A stretch of DNA of 64,000 nucleotides from Leptotrichia hofstadii (lineage in GTDB: Bacteria; Fusobacteriota; Fusobacteriia; Fusobacteriales; Leptotrichiaceae). Below, piece after piece: positions 36,101-45,264 of the stretch (position 1 is its first letter; the number at the start of each line of letters is the position of its first letter). The translations under genes were made by a program, and so were the position numbers. The notes beneath the pieces were generated by a model. That model saw only the letters and a list, made by a program, of their open reading frames with translations. It had not been told where the DNA came from and did no database searches. The stretch lies in NCBI RefSeq assembly GCF_007990525.1, contig NZ_AP019823.1:992001-1056000 (forward strand), in the 5' to 3' direction.

Positions 36101-37327
36101 ATGAATAAATGTATTTTACTGATGTTACTTTGTCTGTTAATAGGATGTAGAAATCAAGGAAATGATGTGGTAATAAAAGATATTGATGACGTTAATTTTT
36201 ATCTGGAAAATAAGAAAGATCCTGAAAAAGCTCAATTAATGGCAAGAATTGCCTTTGAACTGGAAAAGGAAAACTATGAAGAAGCAGAAAAGTATTTTTT
36301 AAAACTGGCAAAATACGATAAAACCGCTTATGTTTCGCTTGCAAATATGTATTATGAACATATTGATAAAAAAGAAGGGGAAAAGAGATATGAAATAGCT
36401 TTTGAAAAAGGAAATAAAAGGGCAGGTACAATTTTGGGGATGATTGCTGAGGATAATAATGATTATAAAAAGGCAGAAGAATGGTACAAAAAATCATTGG
36501 ATAAAGAGAATGTATTAGGATATAAATCTTTTGCTACGTTTTTATATAAAACAAATAGAAAAAATGAGGCTGAGAAATATTTTATAGAAGCTGGAAATCG
36601 TAAGGATGCGGATTCGATGTTATATTTAATAAAAATGTATTATATGAAAAAAGATACAGAAAAATTGAAATACTGGCAAGATAAAATATTAAATACAAAA
36701 GAAATTTTTAGATTTGATGATGAAGCAAATGATTTACTGGAATACAGTTTATCAAAAGATAGAATGGATAAAGAGTTCTTTGAGTTGTATATAAAAGGAG
36801 AGGAAAGTATTTTAAAAAAAGATTATGATACAGCAGAAAAATATTTTTTACAAATGGAGAAGTTAAAAAAAGAAGGAATTTTGTATACAGCTGATTTTTA
36901 TTATCGTTTTAAGGATGAAAAAGAAAAAGGAATGGAAAAATATAAAAAAGCATATGAAAATGGTTTAAAGAAAGCTGCTGTTTTTATAGGAATTATTGAG
37001 CATAGAAATAGAAATATTGATGAAGCAAAAAAATGGTATAGGATAGCAGCGAATGCAGAATACACTGATTCACAAATATATTTAGCACAAATTTTGGAAG
37101 AAGAAGGTTATAAACTCGAATCTTTTGATTTGTATTTAAAAGCGGCTGAGCTAAAAGATTATAGAGCAATAAATTATTTATTAAAATATTACTACAGAGA
37201 GAAAAATTTGAAAGAAATAAAAAAACGGGTAGATGTAGTTAAAAAATCAAATGGATTAAAAAATTATAGTGAAGCTGACAGTGGAAGAATAAGAGAATAT
37301 GAAAAATTTTTAAAAGAAAAAGAGTAA
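36101..37327 (+). CDS. Lipoprotein with Sel1/TPR-like repeats
   Basis: The protein has 408 residues. The lipobox is LLIGC, with Cys at about residue 16. At least eight helical repeats follow, such as NYEEAEKYFLKLAKYD, DYKKAEEWYKKSLDKE, NIDEAKKWYRIAANAEYT and SQIYLAQILEEEGYKLE. It is similar in layout to the lipoprotein at 34192 and to the decayed gene at 44.4-44.7 kb. Its ATG follows the preceding stop codon without a gap, so translation is coupled. A role as an envelope scaffold is inferred. Confidence 0.85.
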   Translation: MNKCILLMLLCLLIGCRNQGNDVVIKDIDDVNFYLENKKDPEKAQLMARIAFELEKENYEEAEKYFLKLAKYDKTAYVSLANMYYEHIDKKEGEKRYEIAFEKGNKRAGTILGMIAEDNNDYKKAEEWYKKSLDKENVLGYKSFATFLYKTNRKNEAEKYFIEAGNRKDADSMLYLIKMYYMKKDTEKLKYWQDKILNTKEIFRFDDEANDLLEYSLSKDRMDKEFFELYIKGEESILKKDYDTAEKYFLQMEKLKKEGILYTADFYYRFKDEKEKGMEKYKKAYENGLKKAAVFIGIIEHRNRNIDEAKKWYRIAANAEYTDSQIYLAQILEEEGYKLESFDLYLKAAELKDYRAINYLLKYYYREKNLKEIKKRVDVVKKSNGLKNYSEADSGRIREYEKFLKEKE

Positions 37328-37399
37328 AATGCTTAATTAATTGTGAAACAAAATTATGAATAGAGGTATTTTGATATGAAAATGAAAAATGGAGATTTT

Positions 37400-37597
37400 A
37401 TGTTTGATGAATATGATGTAGTAAAAGCAAAAAGAAAATTATCTGATAAAGTTTTAAAGAATTCGATTGGAACAGTTGTGATGATATTTCCTGAATTTCC
37501 AAATGATTATACGGTAGAGTTTATGAAAGACGAGAAGACTTTGGATATTTTAGATATTAAGGGGGAGGATATTAAAAAAATTAATATAAATTTGTAA
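37400..37597 (+). CDS. DUF4926-family small protein
   Basis: The protein has 65 residues. MFDEYDVVKAKRKL, then GTVVMIFPEFPNDYTVEFM, matches the small DUF4926 beta-barrel-like family. Members are found near toxin-immunity and accessory genes, and their function is unknown. The start is the internal ATG after GGAG; the longer frame has none. Confidence 0.75.
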   Translation: MFDEYDVVKAKRKLSDKVLKNSIGTVVMIFPEFPNDYTVEFMKDEKTLDILDIKGEDIKKININL

Positions 37598-37609
37598 ACA
37601 CAAATACTC

Positions 37610-37638
37610 TTGTTTTTTTATAAAAAATGTGGTATTCT
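37610..37638 (+). promoter_or_regulatory. Sigma-70-type promoter of the RclA-like gene
   Basis: TTGTTT at 37610-37615, 17-bp spacer, TATTCT at 37633-37638. Confidence 0.5.
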
Positions 37639-37712
37639 TAAGACAAGGAAATCTAATTTTATAATGAATACAATTATGTAACTAATTGTATAAAATGGAA
37701 AGGACGAAGAAA

Positions 37713-39086
37713 ATGAAAAAATATGATGCAGTAATAATTGGATTTGGAAAAGGTGGAAAAACTTTGGCAGGATTTTTGGCTGGGAAAGGTCAGAATGTGG
37801 CGTTGATTGAGAAATCGGACAAGATGTACGGAGGGACTTGTATAAATATTGGGTGTATTCCTACAAAAAAACTTGTTGACAGTACAAAAGTTCTTAAAAA
37901 TAAAGGATTAAATGGTATCGAGGAAAAGGAGAGATTTTATACAGAAAGTATAAATAATAAAAATACATTAATTGGTGCGTTACGTGGAAAAAATTATGAA
38001 ATGCTGGCTACAAAGGAAAATATTGATATTTATGATGGATTTGGAAACTTTGTTTCAAAAAATGTAGTTAATATTGAAAGCAATGGGGAAAATGTTCAGA
38101 TTGAAGGGGAAAAAATATTTATAAATACAGGTTCAACTACAATAATCCCTGGTATAAAAGGGCTTAAAGAAAGTAACCACGTTTATACAAGCACTTCAAT
38201 TATGGAATTAAAGGAACTTCCTAAAAAATTGACTATTTTGGGAGCAGGGTACATTGGACTGGAATTTGCTTCGATGTATGCTGATTTTGGATCAGAAGTT
38301 ACAGTGATTGATTTGGCACAAAGACTTATGCCTAGAGAAGATGAAGAAATTGCTGACAGGGCAAAGGCAATATTTGAGGCAAAAGGAATCAAATTTTTAC
38401 TGGAATCAAAAATTGAGGAAATCATTGATAAAAATGGAAAAGGATATGTGCAAATTTCACAAGGGGCGAGCAAGAGCGAAATTGAATCAGACGCAATTCT
38501 TGTGGCAATCGGAAGAAAACCTAATACAGAAGGTCTTAATTTAGAAGCGGCAGGAGTAAAAACTGACGAAAAAGGTGCTGTTGTAGTTGACGAAACATTG
38601 AAAACGACAGCTGATAACATTTGGGCAATGGGAGATGTGAAAGGCGGACTTCAGTTTACATATATTTCTCTTGATGACTTTAGAATAATAAGAGATAACC
38701 TTTATAATGGAGGAAATAGAACAGTAAATGATAGAAATGTAATTCCATACAGCGTATTCATAAATCCACCTTTATCAAGAGTTGGAATGACTGAAAGCGA
38801 AGCAATTGCTAAAGGATATGAAGTAAAAACAGGAAGACTTGAAGCAATGGCAATTCCAAAAGCAAAAATAGAAGGTGTAACAGATGGACTACTTAAAGCA
38901 GTTATAGACGCAAAAACAGATAAAATACTGGGATGTACTTTATTATGCAACACTTCCCACGAAATGATAAACATTGTTGCAGCGGCTATGAAAGCTGAAC
39001 AAAAATATACATTCCTAAAAGATATGATATTTACTCATCCGACAATGAGCGAGGCTTTGAATGATTTATTTGGGAGCGTGAAATAA
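37713..39086 (+). CDS. FAD/NAD(P)-dependent pyridine nucleotide-disulfide oxidoreductase, RclA-like
   Basis: The protein has 457 residues. The FAD site GFGKGGKTLAG and the redox disulfide GGTCINIGCIPTKKL are at the N-terminus. The NAD(P) site GAGYIGLEFASMYA lies in the middle, and the dimer domain with FTHPTMSEALNDLF at the C-terminus. The usual catalytic His-Glu pair of lipoamide dehydrogenases is HPT..E here. No 2-oxoacid dehydrogenase genes lie nearby, which favours a stress-type reductase like RclA over lipoamide dehydrogenase. The start is set after AAAGGA. Confidence 0.87.
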   Translation: MKKYDAVIIGFGKGGKTLAGFLAGKGQNVALIEKSDKMYGGTCINIGCIPTKKLVDSTKVLKNKGLNGIEEKERFYTESINNKNTLIGALRGKNYEMLATKENIDIYDGFGNFVSKNVVNIESNGENVQIEGEKIFINTGSTTIIPGIKGLKESNHVYTSTSIMELKELPKKLTILGAGYIGLEFASMYADFGSEVTVIDLAQRLMPREDEEIADRAKAIFEAKGIKFLLESKIEEIIDKNGKGYVQISQGASKSEIESDAILVAIGRKPNTEGLNLEAAGVKTDEKGAVVVDETLKTTADNIWAMGDVKGGLQFTYISLDDFRIIRDNLYNGGNRTVNDRNVIPYSVFINPPLSRVGMTESEAIAKGYEVKTGRLEAMAIPKAKIEGVTDGLLKAVIDAKTDKILGCTLLCNTSHEMINIVAAAMKAEQKYTFLKDMIFTHPTMSEALNDLFGSVK

Positions 39087-39088
39087 AA

Positions 39089-40423
39089 ATGGATAATTCA
39101 TTTTCTAAAAAAGATAAGGAACTGTGTACGGAAAATTCAAGAAAAATTTATGAAAAAGCTAAAGAGTCAATACCAGGCGGAGTAAATAGTCCAGTTAGAG
39201 CATTTCAGTCAGTGGACAAGGAGTATCCCATTTTTATTAAAGGTGGAAATGGGAGCAGACTTTATGATGAGGATGGAAATGAGTATGTGGATATGATAGG
39301 TTCCTGGGGGCCTATGATTTTGGGGCATAATTATCCGAAAGTTTTGGAGGTTGTAAAGAAAGAGCTTGAAAATGGTACTTCTTTTGGACTTCCTACGAAA
39401 AAGGAAGTGGAACTGGCAGAACTTGTAAAGAGCTGTTTTCCTTCGATTGAAAAATTAAGATTGACTACTTCTGGGACAGAAGCGGCTATGGCCAGTGTGA
39501 GAGTTGCCCGTGCGTTTACTGGAAAGAATAAGATTATAAAATTTGAAGGATGTTATCATGGGCATTCGGATTCATTGCTGGTTAAAGCTGGTTCAGGACT
39601 TTTGACATTTTCACATCAGGATAGTAACGGAATTACCGAAGGAGTTGTGAAGGATACGATAACATTGCCTTTTGGAGATTTTGAGAAATTGAAGGAAACT
39701 TTGGAAAATGATGATGATATTGCGTGTGTGATTATTGAGCCAATTCCAGCAAATATGGGACTTATCGAAACAGAAAAGGAATATTTGGAAAAAGTGCGTA
39801 AAATCACGAAAGAAAAAAATGTGGTGTTAATTTTTGACGAGGTAATTTCTGGATTTAGGGTTTCGTTAGGCGGTGCTCAAAAAGTATTTGGAATTACACC
39901 TGATTTAACTGTTCTTGGAAAGATTATTGGCGGTGGCTATCCAGTTGGTGGATTTGGTGGAAAAAAGGAAATTATGAACTTAATTTCGCCAGTTGGTAAT
40001 GTTTATCACGCTGGAACGCTTTCCGGAAATCCAATTTCAGTTGCTGCTGGGATAGAAACAATTTCGATTTTGAAGGAAAATCCTGAAATTTATGAAAATG
40101 TAAATAAAAAAACGGAAAATTTGGTAAATAAAATTAATGAATTAATAAAAAAATATGATATTCCAGCAAGTGTAAACCATTTTGGAAGCTTATTTACAAT
40201 ATTTTTCTCAAAGGAAAAAGTGAAAACTTTGGAAGATGCAATTAATACGAATGATGAATTTTACAGCATATATTTTGATACAATGCTTGAAAATGGAGTA
40301 ATTGTGCCACCTTCAAAATATGAGGCACATTTTGTTTCTTATATTCATAATGATGAGGATGTGGAAAAGTTGTTGAAGGGTGTGGAAAAAACTTTTCAAA
40401 AAATTGCTGAAAAATTAAAATAA
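39089..40423 (+). CDS. hemL: Glutamate-1-semialdehyde 2,1-aminomutase
   Basis: The protein has 444 residues. It makes 5-aminolevulinate for tetrapyrroles. SIPGGVNSPVRAF, IGSWGPMILGHNYP, TTSGTEAAMASVRVARA, CYHGHSDSLLVKAGSG, IFDEVISGFR and the PLP lysine in LGKIIGGGYPVGGFGG are all present. It follows the RclA-like gene by 2 bases and precedes cobT by 22. No other heme genes are in the window. Confidence 0.96.
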   Translation: MDNSFSKKDKELCTENSRKIYEKAKESIPGGVNSPVRAFQSVDKEYPIFIKGGNGSRLYDEDGNEYVDMIGSWGPMILGHNYPKVLEVVKKELENGTSFGLPTKKEVELAELVKSCFPSIEKLRLTTSGTEAAMASVRVARAFTGKNKIIKFEGCYHGHSDSLLVKAGSGLLTFSHQDSNGITEGVVKDTITLPFGDFEKLKETLENDDDIACVIIEPIPANMGLIETEKEYLEKVRKITKEKNVVLIFDEVISGFRVSLGGAQKVFGITPDLTVLGKIIGGGYPVGGFGGKKEIMNLISPVGNVYHAGTLSGNPISVAAGIETISILKENPEIYENVNKKTENLVNKINELIKKYDIPASVNHFGSLFTIFFSKEKVKTLEDAINTNDEFYSIYFDTMLENGVIVPPSKYEAHFVSYIHNDEDVEKLLKGVEKTFQKIAEKLK

Positions 40424-40445
40424 ATTTGTAAATAGAGGAATATGT

Positions 40446-41573
40446 ATGGAAATCAGAAAAAGTGAAAAGACAGGAGAAATTTTATTTGATACAATAAAAA
40501 AAATAACAGCTTTAGATAGAAATAGAATGAAAAAAAAAGAAAATGAACTGAATTCGTTGCTAAAAACTCCAAAAGGACTGGGAAAACTGGAAGAACTGGC
40601 AATCAGGCTTGAGGGAATGAGTGAAAATTATAAACCTTGCAAAAAAATGGTGCTTGTAATGGCAGCCGATAACGGTGTGGAAAGAGAAAAGGTCAGCAAA
40701 TCTAAAAGAGTAATAACGCAGTATGTAGTGGAAGCAATGTTAAATGGCAAATCATCAATTAATGCTCTCTCAATGCTGTATAATGCTGATGTGAAAGTGG
40801 TAGATCTGGGAATTGATGAGAGTTCAGACATTAAAAAAGAAATAGATTTGTCGGGAATTATTAACAGAAAAATTATGGAATCAGGTACTAATAATATTGC
40901 TAAAAATGCTGCAATGGAGTATGAAGATGCTGTGAAGGCTATAGAAACTGGGATTGAAGTGGTTGATGATTTTGTGAGAGAGGGATACAATTTATTTGCA
41001 ACTGGAGAAATGGGGATTGGAAATACTACGACTAGCAGTACGGTTTTGAAGGTTCTGACAGATTTGTCGCTGGATGAAATTGTCGGTTATGGAAGCGGCA
41101 TCGATGATAAAACTTTGGAGCATAAGAAGAATGTTGTTAAAAAAGCAGTTGAAGTAAATGGATTGTCAAAATTTTTTGAAGAAAATATAAAGGGAACGAA
41201 AAAGAAAGAAAAATTTGAAAAAAATAAAATAATAGATGTACTGGCAAAAGTTGGGGGACTTGATATTGCTGGAATGGTGGGAACTTATCTAGGATGTGCA
41301 AAAAATCGTGTACCTGTTGTGATAGATGGCTTTATTTCATCAATTTCCGCCCTTGTTACTTATAAAATCTGTCCAGATTGCAGGAATTTTATGATTGCTT
41401 CCCACTTGAGCGAAGAGCCTGGAATGAAGTATATTATGAAAGAACTGGATTTAGAGCCAATGCTCTTTATGAATATGAAATTGGGGGAAGGTACTGGGGC
41501 TGTTATGATGTTCCCTGTGATTGAGGGAGCTTGTAATATTACCGAAGTTGTAAGAAAATATCCTGACATATAA
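40446..41573 (+). CDS. cobT: Nicotinate-nucleotide--dimethylbenzimidazole phosphoribosyltransferase
   Basis: The protein has 375 residues. It activates the lower-ligand base of cobalamin. KTPKGLGKLEELA, MAADNGVEREKVS, ATGEMGIGNTTTSS, GGLDIAGMVGTYLG, VVIDGFISS and the catalytic-base region near LGEGTGAVM are all seen. With hemL just upstream it suggests tetrapyrrole or corrinoid salvage; a full cobalamin pathway is not shown here. Confidence 0.95.
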   Translation: MEIRKSEKTGEILFDTIKKITALDRNRMKKKENELNSLLKTPKGLGKLEELAIRLEGMSENYKPCKKMVLVMAADNGVEREKVSKSKRVITQYVVEAMLNGKSSINALSMLYNADVKVVDLGIDESSDIKKEIDLSGIINRKIMESGTNNIAKNAAMEYEDAVKAIETGIEVVDDFVREGYNLFATGEMGIGNTTTSSTVLKVLTDLSLDEIVGYGSGIDDKTLEHKKNVVKKAVEVNGLSKFFEENIKGTKKKEKFEKNKIIDVLAKVGGLDIAGMVGTYLGCAKNRVPVVIDGFISSISALVTYKICPDCRNFMIASHLSEEPGMKYIMKELDLEPMLFMNMKLGEGTGAVMMFPVIEGACNITEVVRKYPDI

Positions 41574-41875
41574 CTAAAAGATGCTGTAATTCTTTAATTA
41601 TTTTTTATTTAATATGGCTTATATACAGTTTTGTCATATTAATATTAAAAAAACAAATAAAGAATAAGCTTCCTGATTTTTAAAATTCTTAATAATGTTA
41701 ACTGAATAGTCATTTTAATAGATTTTTCCAACTGCAATACCATATATTTTTCAAATGAAAAAATTAAATTTTATAAAGTTTTTTTTAAGGTTATTGTTGA
41801 CAAAGTAATAAAAATTTGATAAACTTTAAACAGTAACAAAATAATTATTAAAAATAAGAAATGGAGGTAATTTTT
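41574..41875. other. Intergenic region before the outer-membrane protein gene
   Basis: Only the promoter at 41797-41825 is recognised; the rest is AT-rich without ORF or clear hairpin. Confidence 0.55.
41797..41825 (+). promoter_or_regulatory. Strong sigma-70-type promoter
   Basis: Consensus TTGACA at 41797-41802, 17-bp spacer, TAAACT at 41820-41825, 50 bases before the outer-membrane protein start. Confidence 0.75.
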
Positions 41876-42496
41876 GTGAAAAAAATATTGTTATTATTGG
41901 GACTAGTTGTAAGTGCAACTGCTATGGCCGGTGTTGCTGAAGTTAGAGTAGGTGGTGACTTGTCAAATCGAGCAACATTTAAGGATACAGATAACACAAC
42001 ATGGAGAATCAACAAAGATGCATTAAAAAGAGGATTTGAAATTACAGGTGAATATAGAACACCAGTATTTAATGAAAATCTTGAAATGGGTGGAGGAATT
42101 GCTTATAAATATAATAAATTAAGCAGTAAAAACTTAGAAGGAGTTAGTGTAAAAGGACTTAGTTCAGTACCTGTATACTTTACAACAAGATATAATTTTA
42201 AAAATGATTCTGAAGTTACACCTTACGTAAAAGGTAACTTAGGAGTTGCATTCAACTCTGGAAAAATAGAAGCTAAAGGCGGAGCTTCTAGTGTTAAATT
42301 CAAATTTGATTCAGGAATTTATTATGGAATTGGAGCTGGAATTCAATACAAAAACTTTGTAACTGATTTATCATATAATGTAAATAGTCTGAGAACAAAA
42401 TTAGATGTGGATCTTCCTGGATATAAAGCAAACAGTAAATTCAATACTAATCACGGAGCGCTTACTTTAGGAGTAGGTTACTCGTTCGGATTATAA
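41876..42496 (+). CDS. Outer-membrane beta-barrel protein, porin-like small barrel
   Basis: The protein has 206 residues. The signal peptide ends near TAMA-GVAEVRVGGD. The mature part is a run of amphipathic strands (GGIAYKYNKLSS, VPVYFTTRYNF, GIGAGIQYKNFVTDLSYNV) and ends in GVGYSFGL, typical of 8-strand barrels with opacity-protein-like folds. The start is GTG after GGAGG; the frame upstream covers the ribosome-binding site. The strong promoter suggests an abundant protein. Confidence 0.85.
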   Translation: MKKILLLLGLVVSATAMAGVAEVRVGGDLSNRATFKDTDNTTWRINKDALKRGFEITGEYRTPVFNENLEMGGGIAYKYNKLSSKNLEGVSVKGLSSVPVYFTTRYNFKNDSEVTPYVKGNLGVAFNSGKIEAKGGASSVKFKFDSGIYYGIGAGIQYKNFVTDLSYNVNSLRTKLDVDLPGYKANSKFNTNHGALTLGVGYSFGL

Positions 42497-42525
42497 TTAA
42501 ATTAAATAAAAAATTAAAATATTTC

Positions 42526-42560
42526 AACTGTCTTTCAAAATTGAAGGGCAGTTTTTTTAT
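42526..42560 (+). terminator. Rho-independent terminator
   Basis: AACTGTCTTTC/GAAGGGCAGTT stem with two G-U pairs, followed by seven T. Confidence 0.85.
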
Positions 42561-42773
42561 TTTTTATAAAAAATAGAATAAATAAAAATCAAAAAAATAT
42601 AGGTATCCTCATAAATTTATTTGAGAGTCTTTTGAGATAATAAACTTTTTCTGAATATATTATACAATCTATGAAATTAAAAAGATTTTTTTTAAATAAT
42701 TTTATACAAGTAATCAGCAATTATACATTTACTAAAAATTAATCTAAAAGTATTTTTTATCTCAAAAGTAAAC

Positions 42774-42855
42774 AAAAATAAATTGATAAAAAATTAAAAT
42801 ATTGACAAATAAAAATAGGTGTGATACTATAAAAAAAATAAATTGATAAAAAATT
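42774..42855. repeat. 22-bp direct repeat flanking a promoter
   Basis: The same 22 bases (AAAAATAAATTG followed by ATAAAAAATT) occur at 42774-42795 and 42834-42855, 60 bases apart start to start, on either side of the promoter. Confidence 0.7.
42802..42830 (+). promoter_or_regulatory. Strong promoter with extended -10
   Basis: TTGACA at 42802-42807, 17-bp spacer ending in TGA, TACTAT at 42825-42830. Confidence 0.8.
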
Positions 42856-42890
42856 TATTTTTAAAACATAAAATTATGGAGGTAACTTTA

Positions 42891-44216
42891 ATGAGAAAAA
42901 TATTATTATTAGGAGCAATAATAATCAGTGCAAATACATTTTCCATGTCATTTAATGGAGTAAGTAACGGCTCAGGATCCAGCTATTCTGGAGGAAGTAT
43001 GAGTGGAGGAAAGTTTAGTGGAGATGTCAGAATTAATAACGGAGATTTCACGTTGACATTAAATCCTTCGGAAGAAATATCTGCTGGAACAAAAGTTACT
43101 GTAGCACCGGGAGCAAGTTTTAAGGTTGTAGATACTAGCGGGAATGTGATAGGGACAATAACATCAGGAAACTCATTCACGTTTAATGGAGTGGTAACAG
43201 GTACAAGTACGTCATTTTCAACAACGCCAACACCAACTCCAACGCCAACACCGAGTACTCCTGCTTCGACAACTCCAACAAACCCAACAACGCCATCAAC
43301 TCCTGTAGCACCAGTTACTCCAGCTACATCAAGTGCTTCATTGCCTGTCGTTGAAGGAGCAAGATCAAAAGTTGATTATGAGTTAACAAAAGCAATCACT
43401 GCAAACAGCTTTAGAGACTTAGAGCAAGTTAAAAAAGATAATGGAACAAACTTTAATATTCAATATCTTGGTAGTGCAGGTTCATACGATAAAACAGGAA
43501 AATATAGTTCAAAAACTAATGGAGCAGCTATTTCTGGAACTAAGAACTTTGGAAATTTTACGTTGGGTGCTGGATTTGGATATGAAAGATCTGATGTAAA
43601 ATATAAGAAAAATTATGTTGGAACAAAGGAAAAATTAGATTCATATCAACTTTCATTAGGTGGAAGATATGATTTTACAGATAATGTTGATTTAATATCT
43701 GTTCTTACATATGGAAACAATAAACATAAATTTGATAATCATTCCAATATAAAATATGATTCTAGTGTAATTGATTTTCAAACTAGATTGGGGTATAAAT
43801 TTATAAGTGGGGTAGATGAAAACACATATATTAAGCCATATATTGGATTAGGAGTGACAAGTGTTCAAGAAGATGCATTTAATGTTGCAAATATTCAATA
43901 TGGAAAAGCAAAAGGAACTAATGGAAATGGAACAGCTGGTATTTATGGACAAACTAAGGTTGGACCAGTTGATTTATATGGAAATCTTGAATTTCAACAA
44001 AGATTTGGGAAAAAATCTTATCACGGAGAAAGAATTGTATCATCAAATGGTATAGAATTATTTAAACAGGCAGCGCTTGATTATGATAAAAGTTCATTTA
44101 ATTTAGGACTTGGAGCAAATTACAATATTACAGACACATTTAAATTGTCAGGTGGATATGAATTGCAGAATAGTAAAAATAGCGTATTTAAAGTAGGTTT
44201 AGGAATGCATTTCTAA
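42891..44216 (+). CDS. Autotransporter-like outer-membrane protein with Pro/Thr linker
   Basis: The protein has 441 residues. After a signal peptide (to about residue 18) comes a Ser/Gly-rich segment with a short beta-rich repeat region (FSGDVRINNGDFTLTLN, VTVAPGASFKVVDTSGNV). A Thr-Pro/Ser-Pro linker follows at about 102-150. The C-terminal 270 residues form an autotransporter-type barrel (GAGFGYERSDVKY, YQLSLGGRYDF, IKPYIGLGVTS) ending in Phe (VGLGMHF). It is probably surface-exposed, with the linker threading through the barrel. The start is the ATG after GGAGG. Confidence 0.85.
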   Translation: MRKILLLGAIIISANTFSMSFNGVSNGSGSSYSGGSMSGGKFSGDVRINNGDFTLTLNPSEEISAGTKVTVAPGASFKVVDTSGNVIGTITSGNSFTFNGVVTGTSTSFSTTPTPTPTPTPSTPASTTPTNPTTPSTPVAPVTPATSSASLPVVEGARSKVDYELTKAITANSFRDLEQVKKDNGTNFNIQYLGSAGSYDKTGKYSSKTNGAAISGTKNFGNFTLGAGFGYERSDVKYKKNYVGTKEKLDSYQLSLGGRYDFTDNVDLISVLTYGNNKHKFDNHSNIKYDSSVIDFQTRLGYKFISGVDENTYIKPYIGLGVTSVQEDAFNVANIQYGKAKGTNGNGTAGIYGQTKVGPVDLYGNLEFQQRFGKKSYHGERIVSSNGIELFKQAALDYDKSSFNLGLGANYNITDTFKLSGGYELQNSKNSVFKVGLGMHF

Positions 44217-44289
44217 TTTATCTGTTAAATAAAATGTAATCTAAATAAATTATTTTTCATTTCTAGATAATAATAATGACAGTGTTAAT

Positions 44290-44323
44290 AGAGCACTCAA
44301 AATATTTTTGTAGTGCTCTTTTT
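44290..44323 (+). terminator. Rho-independent terminator
   Basis: AGAGCACT/AGTGCTCT, a perfect 8-bp stem with a 14-nt loop, followed by TTTTT. Confidence 0.85.
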
Positions 44324-44398
44324 ATATAAGATAAATTGAAAATTTTTTGGAAAAAAGAATTAACGAAAAAAGTATTTATTAAAATTATAAATCAAGGA

Positions 44399-44664
44399 TG
44401 AAAAAAGGGCATTACAAAATATTTTAGAACAAATCTATCTTACTGAAGGAAATCCGAAAGAAGCATAAAATGGTATAAAGTATCTGTTCAAAAAGGTATC
44501 CGTGGGTATATTACAATCTTACAAGCTTTTAAGCTGGACTAGGAGATTCTGAAACAGACGAAAAATGGCTAAAAAAAGGAATGGAAGTAGCCAAAAAAAC
44601 AGATGATGAAGAATTAAAAAAATATTTTAAAGAAGCATTGGATGTTATTCAAAGATCAAAATAG
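44399..44664 (+). pseudogene. Decayed Sel1/TPR-repeat protein gene
   Basis: Reading across frames gives QIYLTEGNPKEA, then KWYKVSVQKG, then, in one clean frame to a TAG at 44662-44664, GLGDSETDEKWLKKGMEVAK followed by DDEELKKYFKEALDVIQRSK. These are repeat motifs like those of the lipoproteins at 34.2 and 36.1 kb. At least one in-frame stop and frame changes break the gene, and its N-terminus is missing. Confidence 0.75.
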
Positions 44665-44727
44665 ATTTTATTTAATTTGAAATTATAAAGATTAATAAAA
44701 TATATAAGTCATATATATAATATATAT

Positions 44728-44756
44728 TTTACAAAATGATTGATTTTTGATATAAT
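44728..44756 (+). promoter_or_regulatory. Sigma-70-type promoter
   Basis: TTTACA at 44728-44733, 17-bp spacer, TATAAT at 44751-44756, before the small membrane-protein gene. Confidence 0.65.
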
Positions 44757-44805
44757 AATTTCATACAGATAAATGAATCAAAAAATTGAAAAACTGGAGG
44801 AAATT

Positions 44806-44967
44806 ATGTCATTATTAATTTTAGTCTTATCATTATTACTGATTATTGAAATTTTAGGAATTAAAGTTGTACAAAATAGAAAATACGTTGCCTTAAAAGT
44901 TTCTAACAATGATTTTGTTGTATCGGTAAATGATAGAGAAGTAATGACTAATTTTACTGGGAAATAA
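44806..44967 (+). CDS. Small single-pass membrane protein
   Basis: The protein has 53 residues. Residues 2-20 form one membrane helix (LLILVLSLLLIIEILGI), followed by about 30 polar residues. The start is the ATG after GGAGG; the longest frame begins 11 codons earlier without a site. It has its own promoter and terminator, which supports it being real. The function is unknown. Confidence 0.6.
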   Translation: MSLLILVLSLLLIIEILGIKVVQNRKYVALKVSNNDFVVSVNDREVMTNFTGK

Positions 44968-45019
44968 TTGATAGAATTATATGGAATAATAAAAAACTGT
45001 TATTGTTTTTATAACTTTG

Positions 45020-45047
45020 AGGCGATTTATATACAAATCGTCTTTTA
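45020..45047 (+). terminator. Rho-independent terminator
   Basis: GGCGATTT/AAATCGTC stem with one G-U pair, followed by TTTTATTTTTTTT. Confidence 0.8.
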
Positions 45048-45264
45048 TTTTTTTTAAAAATTATTAGAAATAAAGTGTTCAATGGAATTTATAAAGAAAA
45101 ATAAGTAAAAATTTTATAAAATATGTGATAAAATATAATCAAATAACTTTAAATGATTATTTTTAAAGTTTGCTGATATTTTATAGATAAAAATATATAG
45201 GGAAATCTTAAAAATTGAGATTAACTATGTATGAAAAAAAACAAATTTTAGGAGAGTGAAATCA

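Larger units (their letters stand above)
42497..42890. other. Intergenic region with terminator, direct repeat and promoter
   Basis: It holds the terminator at 42526-42560, two exact copies of a 22-bp AT-rich sequence, and a consensus promoter between them. No gene is seen. Confidence 0.6.

Noticed and set aside
42774-42855. CRISPR-like repeat
   Set aside because: Only two copies occur, they flank a promoter, and no cas gene is in the window.
45056-45264. T-box or leader-peptide attenuator before ilvD
   Set aside because: Only two small AT hairpins and a 10-codon frame with one Ile and one Leu codon are seen; no T-box sequence or terminator/antiterminator pair was found.
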